64,000 nt of DNA. It comes from Syngnathus acus (taxonomy: Eukaryota; Chordata; Actinopteri; Syngnathiformes; Syngnathidae). The notes under the pieces were generated by a model that was not told the DNA's origin, made no database searches, and saw only the letters and a program-made list of their open reading frames with translations. Positions 23,026 to 40,737 of this stretch are shown piece after piece. Position 1 is the stretch's first letter; every line of letters starts with the position of its first letter. The position numbers and the translations under genes were made by a program. The stretch covers positions 4,476,001 to 4,540,000 of the forward strand of contig NC_051087.1 in NCBI RefSeq assembly GCF_901709675.1. The letters run 5' to 3'.

Positions 23026-26000
23026 ATGAACTTCTCCAAGCTGCTGTGCTTGGTGCTCGTGTGCAGCGAGCCATTTGGGCAAGGTAAGGCCGTTGAATTC
23101 AATGACTATGTTGCTAACCATTTTGCGCAAGCTTTTAGGCGCATGAATAAAACTGGACTTAGGAGACGACGCTTTTGTTGTGTGCGCCTTGCTTTTTCTC
23201 TGCCGCATCACTTTACTTTACTTATACACTATAAAGAATAAATTCGGATTTTTGTTAACAAATTGAAATCAATGTTGCATTCTTAAAGAGAACGTGGCGC
23301 TTTTTGAAGATAGATAACACGTTACCTTGATTTCAAAGAAAGCCTATTTAAAAAATATATATGTATGTGCAAACGGTATACTCTTAAATCAATTACTAGA
23401 CTTGATTTCCCCAACAGTTAAAGGAATCACATTTTGCATTTTGAAACGTGTTTTTTTTTTTAATATAGTTAATCAAAATGTTACCTTGATTTCAAAGAAA
23501 GCCTATTTAAAAAAATAAAAAAAACTTTTATGCAAACGGTATACTCTTAGAAAGAATAAATTCAGACATGTTTTCCCCAACAGTCTAAGGAATCACATTT
23601 TGCATTTTGAAATTGAACGTGTTTTTTTTTTAATATAGTTAATCAAAATATGTTACCTTGATTTCAAAGAAAGCCTTTAAACGAAAAAAACATTCAAAAC
23701 CACTCATGGAAACTTTCATTGCAAACGGTATCCACTGTCTAGAATAAATTCAGATTTTTTTCTTTTTTTTTTCTAAATGATTAAAGGCAATCCATTTTGC
23801 ATTTTCAAACAAAACATGGCGTTTTTGGAATATTACCTTGGTTTCAAAGAAATAAAAGAATACATTTCAAACCCGTTCATTGCAAACGGTATACACGATA
23901 AAGAATAAATAAAGATTTTTTCCAAACAAAAAAAGGGAATCAGTTTGCGGTTTAAAACAGTTTTTTTTTTTTTTAAATTTAGTAATCCAACTGTTACCTT
24001 GGTTTCAAAACATTTCAAACCACTTTCATCGCAAATGGTGTACACTATATAGAATAGATTTAGATCTTTTTTAAAAGGAAAAAGGATAATCATATTTGCA
24101 TTTTCAAACAGAACATGGCGTTTTTTTAACATAATAAAACATGTTACCTTGGTTTCAAAGAAAGCCTATTTAAAAAACATTGAAAAACACTTGTGGTAAC
24201 TTTCATTGCAAACAGTATAGAGTAAAAAAAAAAAAAAAAAAATACAGAAACAAAGGGAATCAGATTTTGTATTTACAAACAGAACACGACGTTCAAATAT
24301 CAAAAATATTTCAAAGAAAGCCCATTTGAAACAAAACGTTGCAAACCACTCATGGAAACTCCCGAGCAAACAGTAAATAGAATAAATGGTGAGTTTTGCT
24401 AACAAATTCAAATAAGAAAGGGAATCACATTTTGCATTTAAGAAACAGAACATGCTGGGGGGGAATACAGATGATCAAAATATGTTACCTTTGTTTTTGT
24501 TTGAAACAAAACATTTCAAACCACTCGTAGAAAACAAAAGACAAATTAAATTGGTGCTTACGCGTGACGGATTACAATTTGGATCCAGCCCTGTAACGTA
24601 ATAGCAAAGACAACAATTGACGATGGCTAAAGGAATATTCAGAAATGAAAACGGCAAATAGCGTCTAACAGTCTTTCCTCAAATGTGTACTTTGCACACA
24701 GACCAGACCAGAGTGAGTGAGTGATGATATACTTTGCCCCCTTCTGCTTTTGTAGTGCTGGCAACAGTGCAGACAGGAAAAGATTGCAAGGGCACCGCTG
24801 ACGCAACTGTGACGTGCAAGCGCAAGAAGGACGAAACCGTCAAATTGACAATCGCAGGCACAGCTAACAATCCTGTCAGATGGAAGAAAGGAACTACTAC
24901 AATATCGGCACAAGCTGCTAAGTATGAGTTAGATGGTGACAAAAACAAAATACTGACGATCCTGAACCTGAAAGAAGGCGACGAGGAAACCTACACGGCC
25001 GAAGGCACCTCACCGGTCGAAAAGTTCCAGGTCCAAGGTTAGATGTTGCAGGAAAGCCGCTGGCCACACAAAAGCTTCTTGTGCACCATTTCCTTCGCAC
25101 AGGGCACACACATGTTTTTAGAATGTGGGAGGAGAAGGCGCGCGCACAGCGACAACACGCACACACTCCACACAGGGAAACTGCGTTTGCAAAATTCTCT
25201 TATGCTCAGGAGAAAAGTTGGAGAAAAATGTCCAAAATGTGACCAAAATAGCAAAACATCTCAGCGTCCTTTTCAAGCGTCCTTTTCAAAGGGTCCACTT
25301 AGCGCCACAGTCTTTGCTGCAATGTACTTTACGCACAGACCAGAGTGAGTGATTCTGCTTTTCTTGTGCTGGCAGTGGTGGACTGCTTGGGTGGCAAATC
25401 CACCAAACCAGCCGGCCTGTGCCAGGGCAAGCCGGGTGGCAGCATCAGATTGGGGCTCTCAGACGCAACTGGCAGCTCACTCTCCTGGATGAAGGATGGG
25501 ACGGCCATTACGACCGGTGACAAGTACGACGGTCCAGTCAACGCGGCTACCCTGAAGATCAAGGACCTGGACGACGGCGACGAGAAAGAGTTCACGGGCG
25601 GCATCACCGGCGCAATGGAAAAGTTTATCGTCCAAGGTTTGATGTTGCAGGAAAGCCGCTCGCCACGCGAAAGCTTTTTGCGCACAATCCCGCACGCGCA
25701 CACACATTTGCAGGCTTGGATTCTCCTGGCAAGCCACAAAAGAGCAAGTCAGAAAAACAAGAAGGTGCACATGACAGCACCTTAGCCAAATGATTACCAA
25801 ACATTTTGCTAAATGTACACTCACAATCCATCCCGTGTTACCAGAATGTACATCTGCTTTTCTTGTGCTGGCAGTGGCCGACTGCTTTGGCGACACGGGA
25901 ACCGTGCAGTGCCAGGGCAAGCTGAACGAAGCCCTCAAATTGAGAATCTCAGCCGCAGTTAGTGGTACTGTCACCTGGGAGAAAGTGGACGGCCAGTTAC

Positions 26001-26415
26001 CCAGCAACAACCAGAAAGTAGGAACCAATAACGTAGGTCTGAAACTCGCGCCCCTGACAGCAGCCGACGCGGGAACCTACAAGGCCACCTACGACTCCAA
26101 GGATGTGTCCTTCACTGTCAGAATTCCGGGTGAGTTTGATGTTGCAGGACGATCCACTCACTGGTACGAGAGCCGAAAAGCTTTGACCCGAAAACATTTT
26201 GCATTCCATTGGCAGTGGAAACCAACCAATAAGCAAGCCCATTCAGCAGCACTTTTTGTTTTACAAACCGCACTCGCAGTACTGCGCGCAAAAGTGTGCG
26301 GCAAGTTCAAACGTTGCCACCTGACCTTTTCCAATTGCCATTCTCCCATTCAGACACCGGTGCGGGCGGCGGCGACACCAAAAAGGAGTCAACTGAGAAC
26401 GGCAAGGACAACAGC

Positions 26416-26446
<31 letters not shown>

Positions 26447-26601
26447 GTAACAGCGGCACTGACCAAGTCAATTTGGGCGAGGGCAAGGGCACGGGCAAGG
26501 GCGCCGGCGATCACGGCGGCGGCGGCGGCGGCCTGTCCTACTCACCTGCTCTGCTGGTGACGGTCACCCTGGTGCATCTGCTGCTTCAGCTGGCCGCCTA
26601 G
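23026..26601 (+). CDS. Three-Ig-domain predicted GPI-anchored protein, gene 2 (complete)
   Basis: Exons are 23,026-23,083, 24,756-25,037, 25,376-25,636, 25,875-26,129 and 26,354-26,601, totalling 1,104 nt (367 residues). All introns are GT-AG, phase 1. Residues 1-20 form a signal peptide (MNFSKLLCLVLVCSEPFGQ). Ig-like domains cover about 20-113, 114-200 and 201-285, with core tryptophans in VRWKKG, LSWMKD and VTWEKV. A Gly-rich stalk with nine consecutive Gly follows, then a hydrophobic tail of about 22 residues reaching the stop, as in GPI-anchored proteins. Where Ig B- and F-strand cysteines belong, Ile/Leu and Ala/Gly stand instead; each domain has two cysteines near its start (C30/C40, C117/C129, C204/C213). 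The family is not recognised. A role in cell-surface recognition is a guess from architecture. Coding sequence is identical to gene 3. Confidence 0.85.
23220..24540. repeat. Minisatellite array in intron 1 of Ig gene 2
   Basis: Seven to eight degenerate units of about 150-190 bases. Each contains a GCAAACGGTATAC-like segment, AGAATAAATTCAGATTTT, AATCACATTTTGCATTTT and GTTACCTTGATTTCAAAGAA. GCAAACGGTAT-type segments start near 23,370, 23,533, 23,722, 23,882, 24,031, 24,209 and 24,367. The end of the same array is visible at the start of the window (bases 1-225). Confidence 0.85.
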
Positions 26602-26940
26602 AAGACAGCAAGCCGAAGGCGGAGGGAGAAAAAGTGACCGCCAGCCGTTGATTGACCACTGCATGCATTCTGCCGTTGATTTGCCACTATAGGCGCATTT
26701 AGGCATTGATTAAGCTTCCATTTACCACTGTAGGTGCATTTAGTTCAGTTTTGCCACTAGGCGTATTTAGTCGTTGATTAAGCTTACCTTTGCCGCTCAC
26801 TGTAGGCGCATTTATCATGAATTATTTCAATATTAATTTTTGGCTTAGGTTTGCCACTGTATGCGCATTTTGCTTTCGATTGATAATGCTTCTTTTGCTT
26901 ATCAAACTCGATTGTTCTTCCCCCCCCCCCCCTTTTAATG

Positions 26941-26946
26941 AATAAA
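26941..26946 (+). terminator. Poly(A) signal of Ig gene 2
   Basis: AATAAA 340 bases past the stop codon, just after a poly-C run. Confidence 0.7.
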
Positions 26947-27328
26947 ATGATGATCAATACTTGTTTGTTCTGAATGAGCTCATTCGTAAATGGCGAAGGG
27001 TGAAGTTGAATTTCGATTCTGCGAATCCAGATCTTCCTTCAAATTGTCTTCGCTTTTATCCTGGCAAAACAAAGGTTAGATTTGTCTTGCGGCTTGACCA
27101 GTGACTTTGCTGTAATTATTTCTAAGTGGGACCAAAGAAAAAAACAACAATGTCATTTCAAGTTATCCGAAGTTTTCATTCAGCATTACTTGAAACGGTG
27201 AACCAAACCAAGCGATCAGGTGTGTGCAAGAAATTCGTCAAGCAGATGACTCATTTCCTGTATCCTTTCAAAATTAGTGTCAGCCTTCCTCTTTGTGCTC
27301 GCATGCATCTCGCTCATGCAGTATGCTT

Positions 27329-27487
27329 CTTCCGGTTTGTGCGACGAAGGTGGCAGAGAGCGGTCGCATGCGCGTGTTTCTTCTACTGAGCTGGAGCCCC
27401 TTCTCGGCGGCTCGCGGAGGGAGCCTCAGTCTGGCACTCTTCTGAGACGCTCGCCGCGCGTGATGGATGCCGGACACTAGATTGCAG
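27329..27487 (+). promoter_or_regulatory. Orphan copy of the pik3r5 promoter and 5' UTR exon
   Basis: CTTCCGG (ETS-like, 27,329-27,335) and TCGCATGCGCG (NRF1-like, 27,364-27,374) are followed by a consensus splice donor, GCAG/GTAAGAT, at 27,487/27,488. A five-codon upstream frame (ATG at 27,463, TAG at 27,478) ends seven bases before the donor. The identical inverted copy at 49,226-49,384 points at pik3r5, which has a matching 3' splice site just before its start codon. In this copy the next sequence is block B, and no plus-strand partner exon was found. Confidence 0.5.
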
Positions 27488-27867
27488 GTAAGATCAAAAG
27501 TTTCGGGATAACTATAACCGGGGTCAAACGATGGAACAGTCTGAGGAACTTGAGCAAAGTCCAAATATTCACCAGTTTCAAAAATATATATGTTGATTAG
27601 CGGGTACAAGGACTAAAAATGACTCCACAGAAGCATAAATGAAACGGAAAAATAACTTTGAAAGTATATCTACTTGTGTTCTTGAATGGATAAAATGAGA
27701 AAGGGGGAGGAATCTAAAAAGCTATGCTTCCCCCTACTCCTTTTCAAGCGTTCTTTGTTGATTTTCTTTTCTTCAGTTTGTTGGTTTATTGTTTGCTGTA
27801 CGGACTTATATATGGCACTTTAAAGTGTTGTTTGTTTGATTTTTTTTATCTTTTTATGTTTTAAGTA

Positions 27868-27942
27868 AGATGAGCTGCTCTTGCATGCACCATCTATCTA
27901 TATATCCGCGTGATTCTGCACAGGGATTTTGTGTGTGTGCGT

Positions 27943-27973
<31 letters not shown>

Positions 27974-28582
27974 GGGGGGACTTTTTAGGAATCAAATTTT
28001 TATTTGTCTGTCCATGTAATCCAGAAAATGTGATTTATAGTCATGGCAAAATTAAAGCTGTCTTATGTCTGAAAATTAATTACCATGTAAAGGCTACATT
28101 TCTTACTTTTTGTAGTACATTACAGGGGGTGTGGGGGGGGGGGGTCATAAAGACACTTAAATGAATTTACTGTCTATATGTTGTATGTTATGCACAGGAA
28201 AATGTATTAGCAACTTTTTAGAATTATATATATTTCTTTGGTCATAGGTGAGCTTTTAATGATTGCATCGTGTGCAGTTTTATTTTGTCCTGAGACAAAT
28301 TTACCTTAATCTGTTTTAGTTTTCATACGATGAACGGAGCATGTGGCTGCCTGTTGAAGCGTCCCTGATTGCCATGCAGAGCAGCTGCATGCAGATAACA
28401 TATTGGTGGATTGCAGCGTAGTAGTGACATCTAGCGATCAACTGGCCGAACAACAGAACAGCCTCTGAAAACGAAGCTTCAGGCATCTCGCATCTTTTAA
28501 GTGGGAGAACTTGCGCAATTGATGGTTGACCAAATACTTTTTTTTTATTTTAAGTATCAACAAAATACTTTTTTCAAAAACT

Positions 28583-28640
<58 letters not shown>
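27868..28640 (+). repeat. Block B: inverted copy of the netrin-1 5' flank
   Basis: Reverse complement of about 54,938-55,628, with scattered substitutions, different homopolymer lengths and a few indels (roughly 95-97% by eye). The shared part ends 112 bases before the netrin-1 start codon and includes the TATA-like region. The right edge lies in a GATA repeat. Any transcription from this promoter copy would run leftward into block A. Confidence 0.92.
28583..28640. repeat. GATA microsatellite at the block B / unique junction
   Basis: About 14 GATA units. The matching B' end has a shorter TATC run next to CT repeats at about 54,920-54,953. Confidence 0.95.
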
Positions 28641-28641
<1 letters not shown>

Positions 28642-28949
28642 ATGAGTAAATCGTGGACAGAGAGCGTGCATTCCAAGTGAGAACACTGCAGCACCAGTAC
28701 GGCAGCTCACCTCTTTTGTGGCTGTCTGAGCTCCATTGATCGCGCTCCAACCATTCTCTCTCCCTCTCCTCTCCTCGCCTCAACAGGAACCGAGGAACAA
28801 AAGATGTGAGCAAGAAGAAAGAGTGACGCTGTATTTGGGCTCCGACGCTTTTCTGTTACCCCCCAAAAGTTGGCCGCAACGTCCCCTGGTGGTCGTGACA
28901 CATGGCTGCAAACAAGACCCTTCATCTCGAGGCAATCGTGAAAACTTCA

Positions 28950-28955
28950 TTTATT
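28950..28955 (-). terminator. Poly(A) signal of pik3r6
   Basis: AATAAA on the minus strand, about 300 bases past the pik3r6 stop codon. Confidence 0.55.
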
Positions 28956-29256
28956 TACACCATTTACGATAGGATTCACACAGACGTTTCTGCATCAAAG
29001 ACTGCTTACACCGCATCCATATGAAGCACAGGTGACTATCTGCAATCACATTTTGCCCCGGATAACAAGTGGCAGCTCTTCAACAAGCCCTCGACTAGGA
29101 AGGACTGTGATGATGATGTGCAATCGCAACACATCTCCGCACTTTAGGCCAAAACATTGGATATCAATCAAGAAGACTGTGGCCACCACCAAGGAAGGAC
29201 TCCATTTCACCGGAGCTTTTTTTATATGTCACCCAAGCATCTTTACGCAGAAGAGG

Positions 29257-36352
<7,096 letters not shown>

Positions 36353-36455
36353 GTTGAACAACCTGTCGGCGTTATCCCAAAGGGCCTGGCAGTTCATGAC
36401 TCACATTCTTGACGTGTCTGGAAAGAACCATCGCAAAGATGACGCGGAGAGGAAT

Positions 36456-36546
36456 TTCCATCCAAATTCATCGTCAAAACAGAAAGCGAAAATAAGACAG
36501 GAAGTTCCATCCAAATTTGCCATCAAACAGAAAGTGAAAATAAGAA
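36456..36546. repeat. Two-copy tandem repeat, unit about 45-50 bases
   Basis: TTCCATCCAAATT followed by CATCAAA, ACAGAAAG and GAAAATAAGA occurs twice with a few changes, about 100-190 bases upstream of the pik3r6 start codon. Confidence 0.8.
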
Positions 36547-39500
36547 ACCCACAATGAATGCGTGAAGGTGTTAAAATTGTGCAAGTTATTTTTTGGTTGA
36601 TGTGAGGCTTCATGGCTTAAACCTCCGGTTGATTTCAGCACTTTTATTTCTATGCTCGTTCGTTAGTCTCAGGACTTGTAAATATTCTCGGGCGTTGACT
36701 AAAGCGGCGCTATCAGTTGACTAGCAGTTGTCCAGGCATATAAGAAATGTGCAAACAGGAGAATAAGTCCCTCGGTAAATAACTCGGCAACACACTGTTT
36801 TTAAAGTAATTTTTCTTTTTAAAAACTTACCACACAAATGTCACATGGCCATACGGAGCAACACACTCCCGTGTTGAGTTCTCCATTCAACTTGACAGAG
36901 CTGGGAAGGAGAGAGAGCAAGAGGTGGGTTGAGGTCATGAGGCAACATACTGTTGCTAACTCTCATGATGTCTTCATTTCATATTTTCTTTCTTTTTTCC
37001 TTGGTTTCTTCTCTTGTCTACTCATTTTCCCTGTCCTTTGTGTTGGCTAATCAGCTGCCATATTCATGGCATATACAAATATGATTTGAAACTAGAATAA
37101 TTCGAAAAAAGAAGTCAGCAAATATATATATATATTTATATAATATATATATAAAAGTCATTTATTGCCAGAAATAAGTCACGAACAAGGCTGGAAAATA
37201 TTAGAGCAAAGCAGGAAATACATCTGTAATTAGGAGAATAGATAAAAAGATCAAATCATTATAATACATCTTACCTAATGAAAAAATGGGAACATTGTTG
37301 AGTAAGATAAATCTGAGTAAAAAAAACGTCAAAACATCCTGAAAGCTGTAAGCAATTAGTAAACCACAAGAATAGAATTGTGGAATTTGAATAAATGTGC
37401 ATATGACCTTCATTTTTGCAACTTTTCTCCCTAAATTCTAATTTATTTATTTATTCTTTTCAAAAATATTTTCTTTATGCATTACATTCACAGGCAACAC
37501 TTGAATAAGATGATTTCACACGTGCATTTCCGCACAGGCACGAGGCGTGCTGAGGAGTCGTTTTGTGTGCAAGGCTGCAACCTAACCGCTAACGCCACGC
37601 GTACACTTGACAGCGTGCACTGTGCAAAAGACTGACACGCACACAACACTTCCTCTGTCTGAATGAGTGGGCAGACGATGATGACTTGAGAAGGAAAAAC
37701 ATCTATAAATAGGTTCTTGGCTAAAAAAACATTAGCAAAAAGAAGAAAAAAAAAAAAAAAGGAAAAGATTGAAGTTTTTGTCACAAGCAGCAGTGTAAAT
37801 CAACAGTCCCTCAAGTAAATATTGTGTATAGCAACTAGTATGTTATTGTATGATGCTCCAGTTGGCTGAGAACTAATCCAGGGTGTACACCACAGCTGAC
37901 CTTTAACCTAGCCCACCCAAATAATTTTAAGGCCCCACTTTTTTTTTTTCTGTCCAAGTGATTCAGTTCCTGCTCTGTCCGCAATGCCACTCGCCTGCTG
38001 CCGCCGACACTCGCCGTTCATGTGGCGACGCTCAAACAAGGTTGGGAACAATGCGTTTCCGTTCTGGCGCGCTTAAGACGCCTCGGAAAACAGGAAGGAG
38101 CTGACAGCAATTCGTGGAAGTGCGCTCGCAGAGCTAAAGTACGTCTTTTGCTTAAGTGGAAATCCCCAAAGATCGCCTTGGAGGTGAACTCTTACTGTAC
38201 GTGAATACTCGCTGAGAACTGGGTCATATTTACAGTGTGGTGACAATATAGGCTTCTGCAATTTTGTTCAAATAGGTAGTAAAAGGAAAACGAAAATAGC
38301 TAACGCACATTTAAATACAAACGCGCCAATGCTAACAGACATTTTTCCTCCTCCCACCTTATGAAGTGACTAAGTGGCCATGTGACTGACAGTTCGAAGA
38401 ATTGTGAACACAGTCAGGGCTAAACAGAAAATGTGGTTTTGTTTGAAACATTTTTGTCCTAAGGGTCTCATAATAATTCACAATCTTGGCTTACATTCAA
38501 AGACACGTCCACTCGATGTTCTTAACGTACGTCGTAAGTCACACAAAAACCTCACAAATCGAGCAACAGACTGCGTTTATGGTACTCAGCTCAAAACTGA
38601 ACCAAGTAGCATTATAGTTGCCTCTTGTCTGAAGTACACCGAGTTACTTTGTCTATGTAATGTGCTCTACATAAAAAAAAAATTAAAAAAAAAGAACACC
38701 CTGGCCTTGCCTTGGGCATGTCATCCCTGCGCCGGCCGCAACCTCCGGGCATGACGAATCAGCATGGAAAGTGAAGCACAAGGATGACATAATAGACTGA
38801 AACTGTTACCGTCTTACCAAAGCCAACCACAGAAAATGTCTTCCATCCCAATAAAGGCGAGGCCATTTTAGGTATATCGCAATCACAGTAGCAGGATATA
38901 AAACTGTTTGCGAAAAAACATTCACTAAGTTTGCTAACACTTATTTATCTTGAACACCACTATTGTGAAGTACTTTCAGGGCATCTTAGGAAATCCTTCC
39001 TGGCTGGGTAGCCGTTTTGGAATTGTGCTGCCCCATTTAAGAGTACCTTCATACTTTCGCCTTTTCTTCCTTGGCGGCATTTGGTTAGTATAAGAAATTA
39101 ATTGTCAGATTTTTGTCAAGGATATCTTCTGAGTTTATTTAGTCAATGGTATCAGTGAAGGATCACTAGCAAACAACACCAGTCATGCCCCTCACGGCCA
39201 ACAGGAAGTCGGACAATAAAACAAGGAAGCGTGGTTTTAGAATTTAAGAGACACAACAAGCCACTTCGGGGGGGTCCAATCACATCTGGCACTCTTATCA
39301 AAACGCCTTTATTATCTCAGGAGGGAAAACATTTAAACAAGCATCCCCTGGGTCTTCCTGTGTCATGTTGGGTTTCTAATGTAGGTTTTTACAAAGTCAT
39401 TATGTTACATTGATATACCAATAAGATAATAAATTAATTATTGTAATATAGTTTGGGAGAACCTGGTACTGTATATCTTTGTTTTGTTACAGATTTATTT

Positions 39501-40514
39501 TTTCAACCTTATCTTAATCCAAAAAAAGTACAAATTTCCTGTACAGTAAGTCCAATGATGAGTCTAATACTCCCCACCAAGCTACTCTAAAATAGTAAGC
39601 AGTGTAGAAATAAGTCAATTTTAACGACCTGCATTGTTCATTAATAATGTAACTATCACAGAGTCACAAACATTTTGAGATGACACGAGTGATGGAGGAC
39701 ATTGTTTATATAAGAAGATACGATAAAGGGAGATGTGCCTAGTTAAAAGTAGCAGCACAAACACATGACACGCTCAAGCAAGGAGCGCGAGCGACACCTG
39801 TTCGCCTGACTCATGTAAACGTTTCCAAAACAACTACAACAACAAAATACACACTTGTATGTCTTGTACACGTAAACATGTCAATAAATCGTTGGATTAA
39901 ATGGATCTTACCCTGAATGGCGTGAAGACCGCGACTGCCGTCAACTTTAACTTGAAGGCCACATTTTCCTCAGCAACACTAATCATGGGGAGGTTTTTAA
40001 CCACGCCCATTAAAACAGCCGACCAATGGGGAGGCCGGTTAAAATGACGCCAGATCAACCAATGAGATCACTTGTCAAAGTGACGGACGGAACTAGGGTA
40101 GAATAAATAATACACCATGTAAATTTCAATATTTTATGCGTATTAAAAAACAATTTATAAAGTTAACCATAAAAACAATGACAATAATTCACACACAATT
40201 ATAAAATGTTATCCTATCCCCAAAGTACCTTATTAATCATTAGAACTTTTTTTTTAAATAGTTGAGTTTCTTTGCAATAAAATTATTCTAGTCTGAGGAA
40301 TATCAATTGAGCATTTTCCTCTAACAGAAAGAAACGCGCATATGTGGAAAGTGCAAAATGGAAAATAAGTTCAAACAAAACGTGTCAAAACACAAATGTG
40401 CATTAAAGCTACCACTCTTTCGGGAAATTAAAGAAGGGAAAGTCATATTGACATAATAAATCCAAAACTGTTCATACTTAATTGCATAAATCAAACCCCT
40501 AATTTGTGCCAACA

Positions 40515-40528
40515 TCGCCCTCTGTCGT
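40515..40528 (-). promoter_or_regulatory. Weak CTCF-like motif
   Basis: The minus strand reads CGACAGAGGGCGA, a partial match to the CTCF core, just downstream of pik3r5. Confidence 0.2.
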
Positions 40529-40737
40529 CCAAACTGTTTATAATTTTCCAACGGCCTGGAACAAACTCTGACATCACAAAAAATCTACTATAGACACGTT
40601 TGTACTCTCAATTTGTACATTCATATTTTTAGTTGTGTTATTGCAAAGTGTTTTGGAAGAGAATTGAGAAGTCAGTCTTAAGCATCCATTTTGTTTGCTC
40701 TTTTCTTCCAAAGTCCTGAAAGCAGAAATCTCAAGGG

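Larger units (their letters stand above)
21824..27867 (+). repeat. Block A: inverted segmental duplication, left copy
   Basis: Block A matches 48,846-54,919 in reverse complement (coordinate sums 76,713-76,715). From about 22,190 to 27,867 I see only homopolymer-length changes and isolated substitutions, for example one T/C difference near 27,551. From 21,824 to about 22,170 the match is visibly weaker, with a roughly 30-base insertion in the other copy near 54,700. The right edge is sharp: after TTTTAAGTA the left copy continues into block B, whereas the other copy runs into a GATT repeat. Confidence 0.95.
36353..40737. other. Intergenic DNA between pik3r5 and pik3r6
   Basis: No further coding exons were recognised. 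It contains a two-copy tandem repeat (36,456-36,546) in the presumptive pik3r6 5' region, TA-rich stretches near 37,125-37,150, and a weak CTCF-like motif near 40,515 (minus). Non-coding first exons of pik3r6 could lie here but cannot be fixed without transcript data. Confidence 0.5.

Noticed and set aside
23220-24540. Regularly spaced repeats considered as a CRISPR-like array
   Set aside because: Units of about 160 bases are degenerate over their whole length with no conserved repeat/unique spacer division, and the locus is a vertebrate intron.
27126-27389. 87-codon frame in block A and its inverted copy
   Set aside because: It overlaps the CpG-rich promoter and 5' UTR exon region, and its composition is not protein-like. 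It looks conserved only because the whole block is duplicated.
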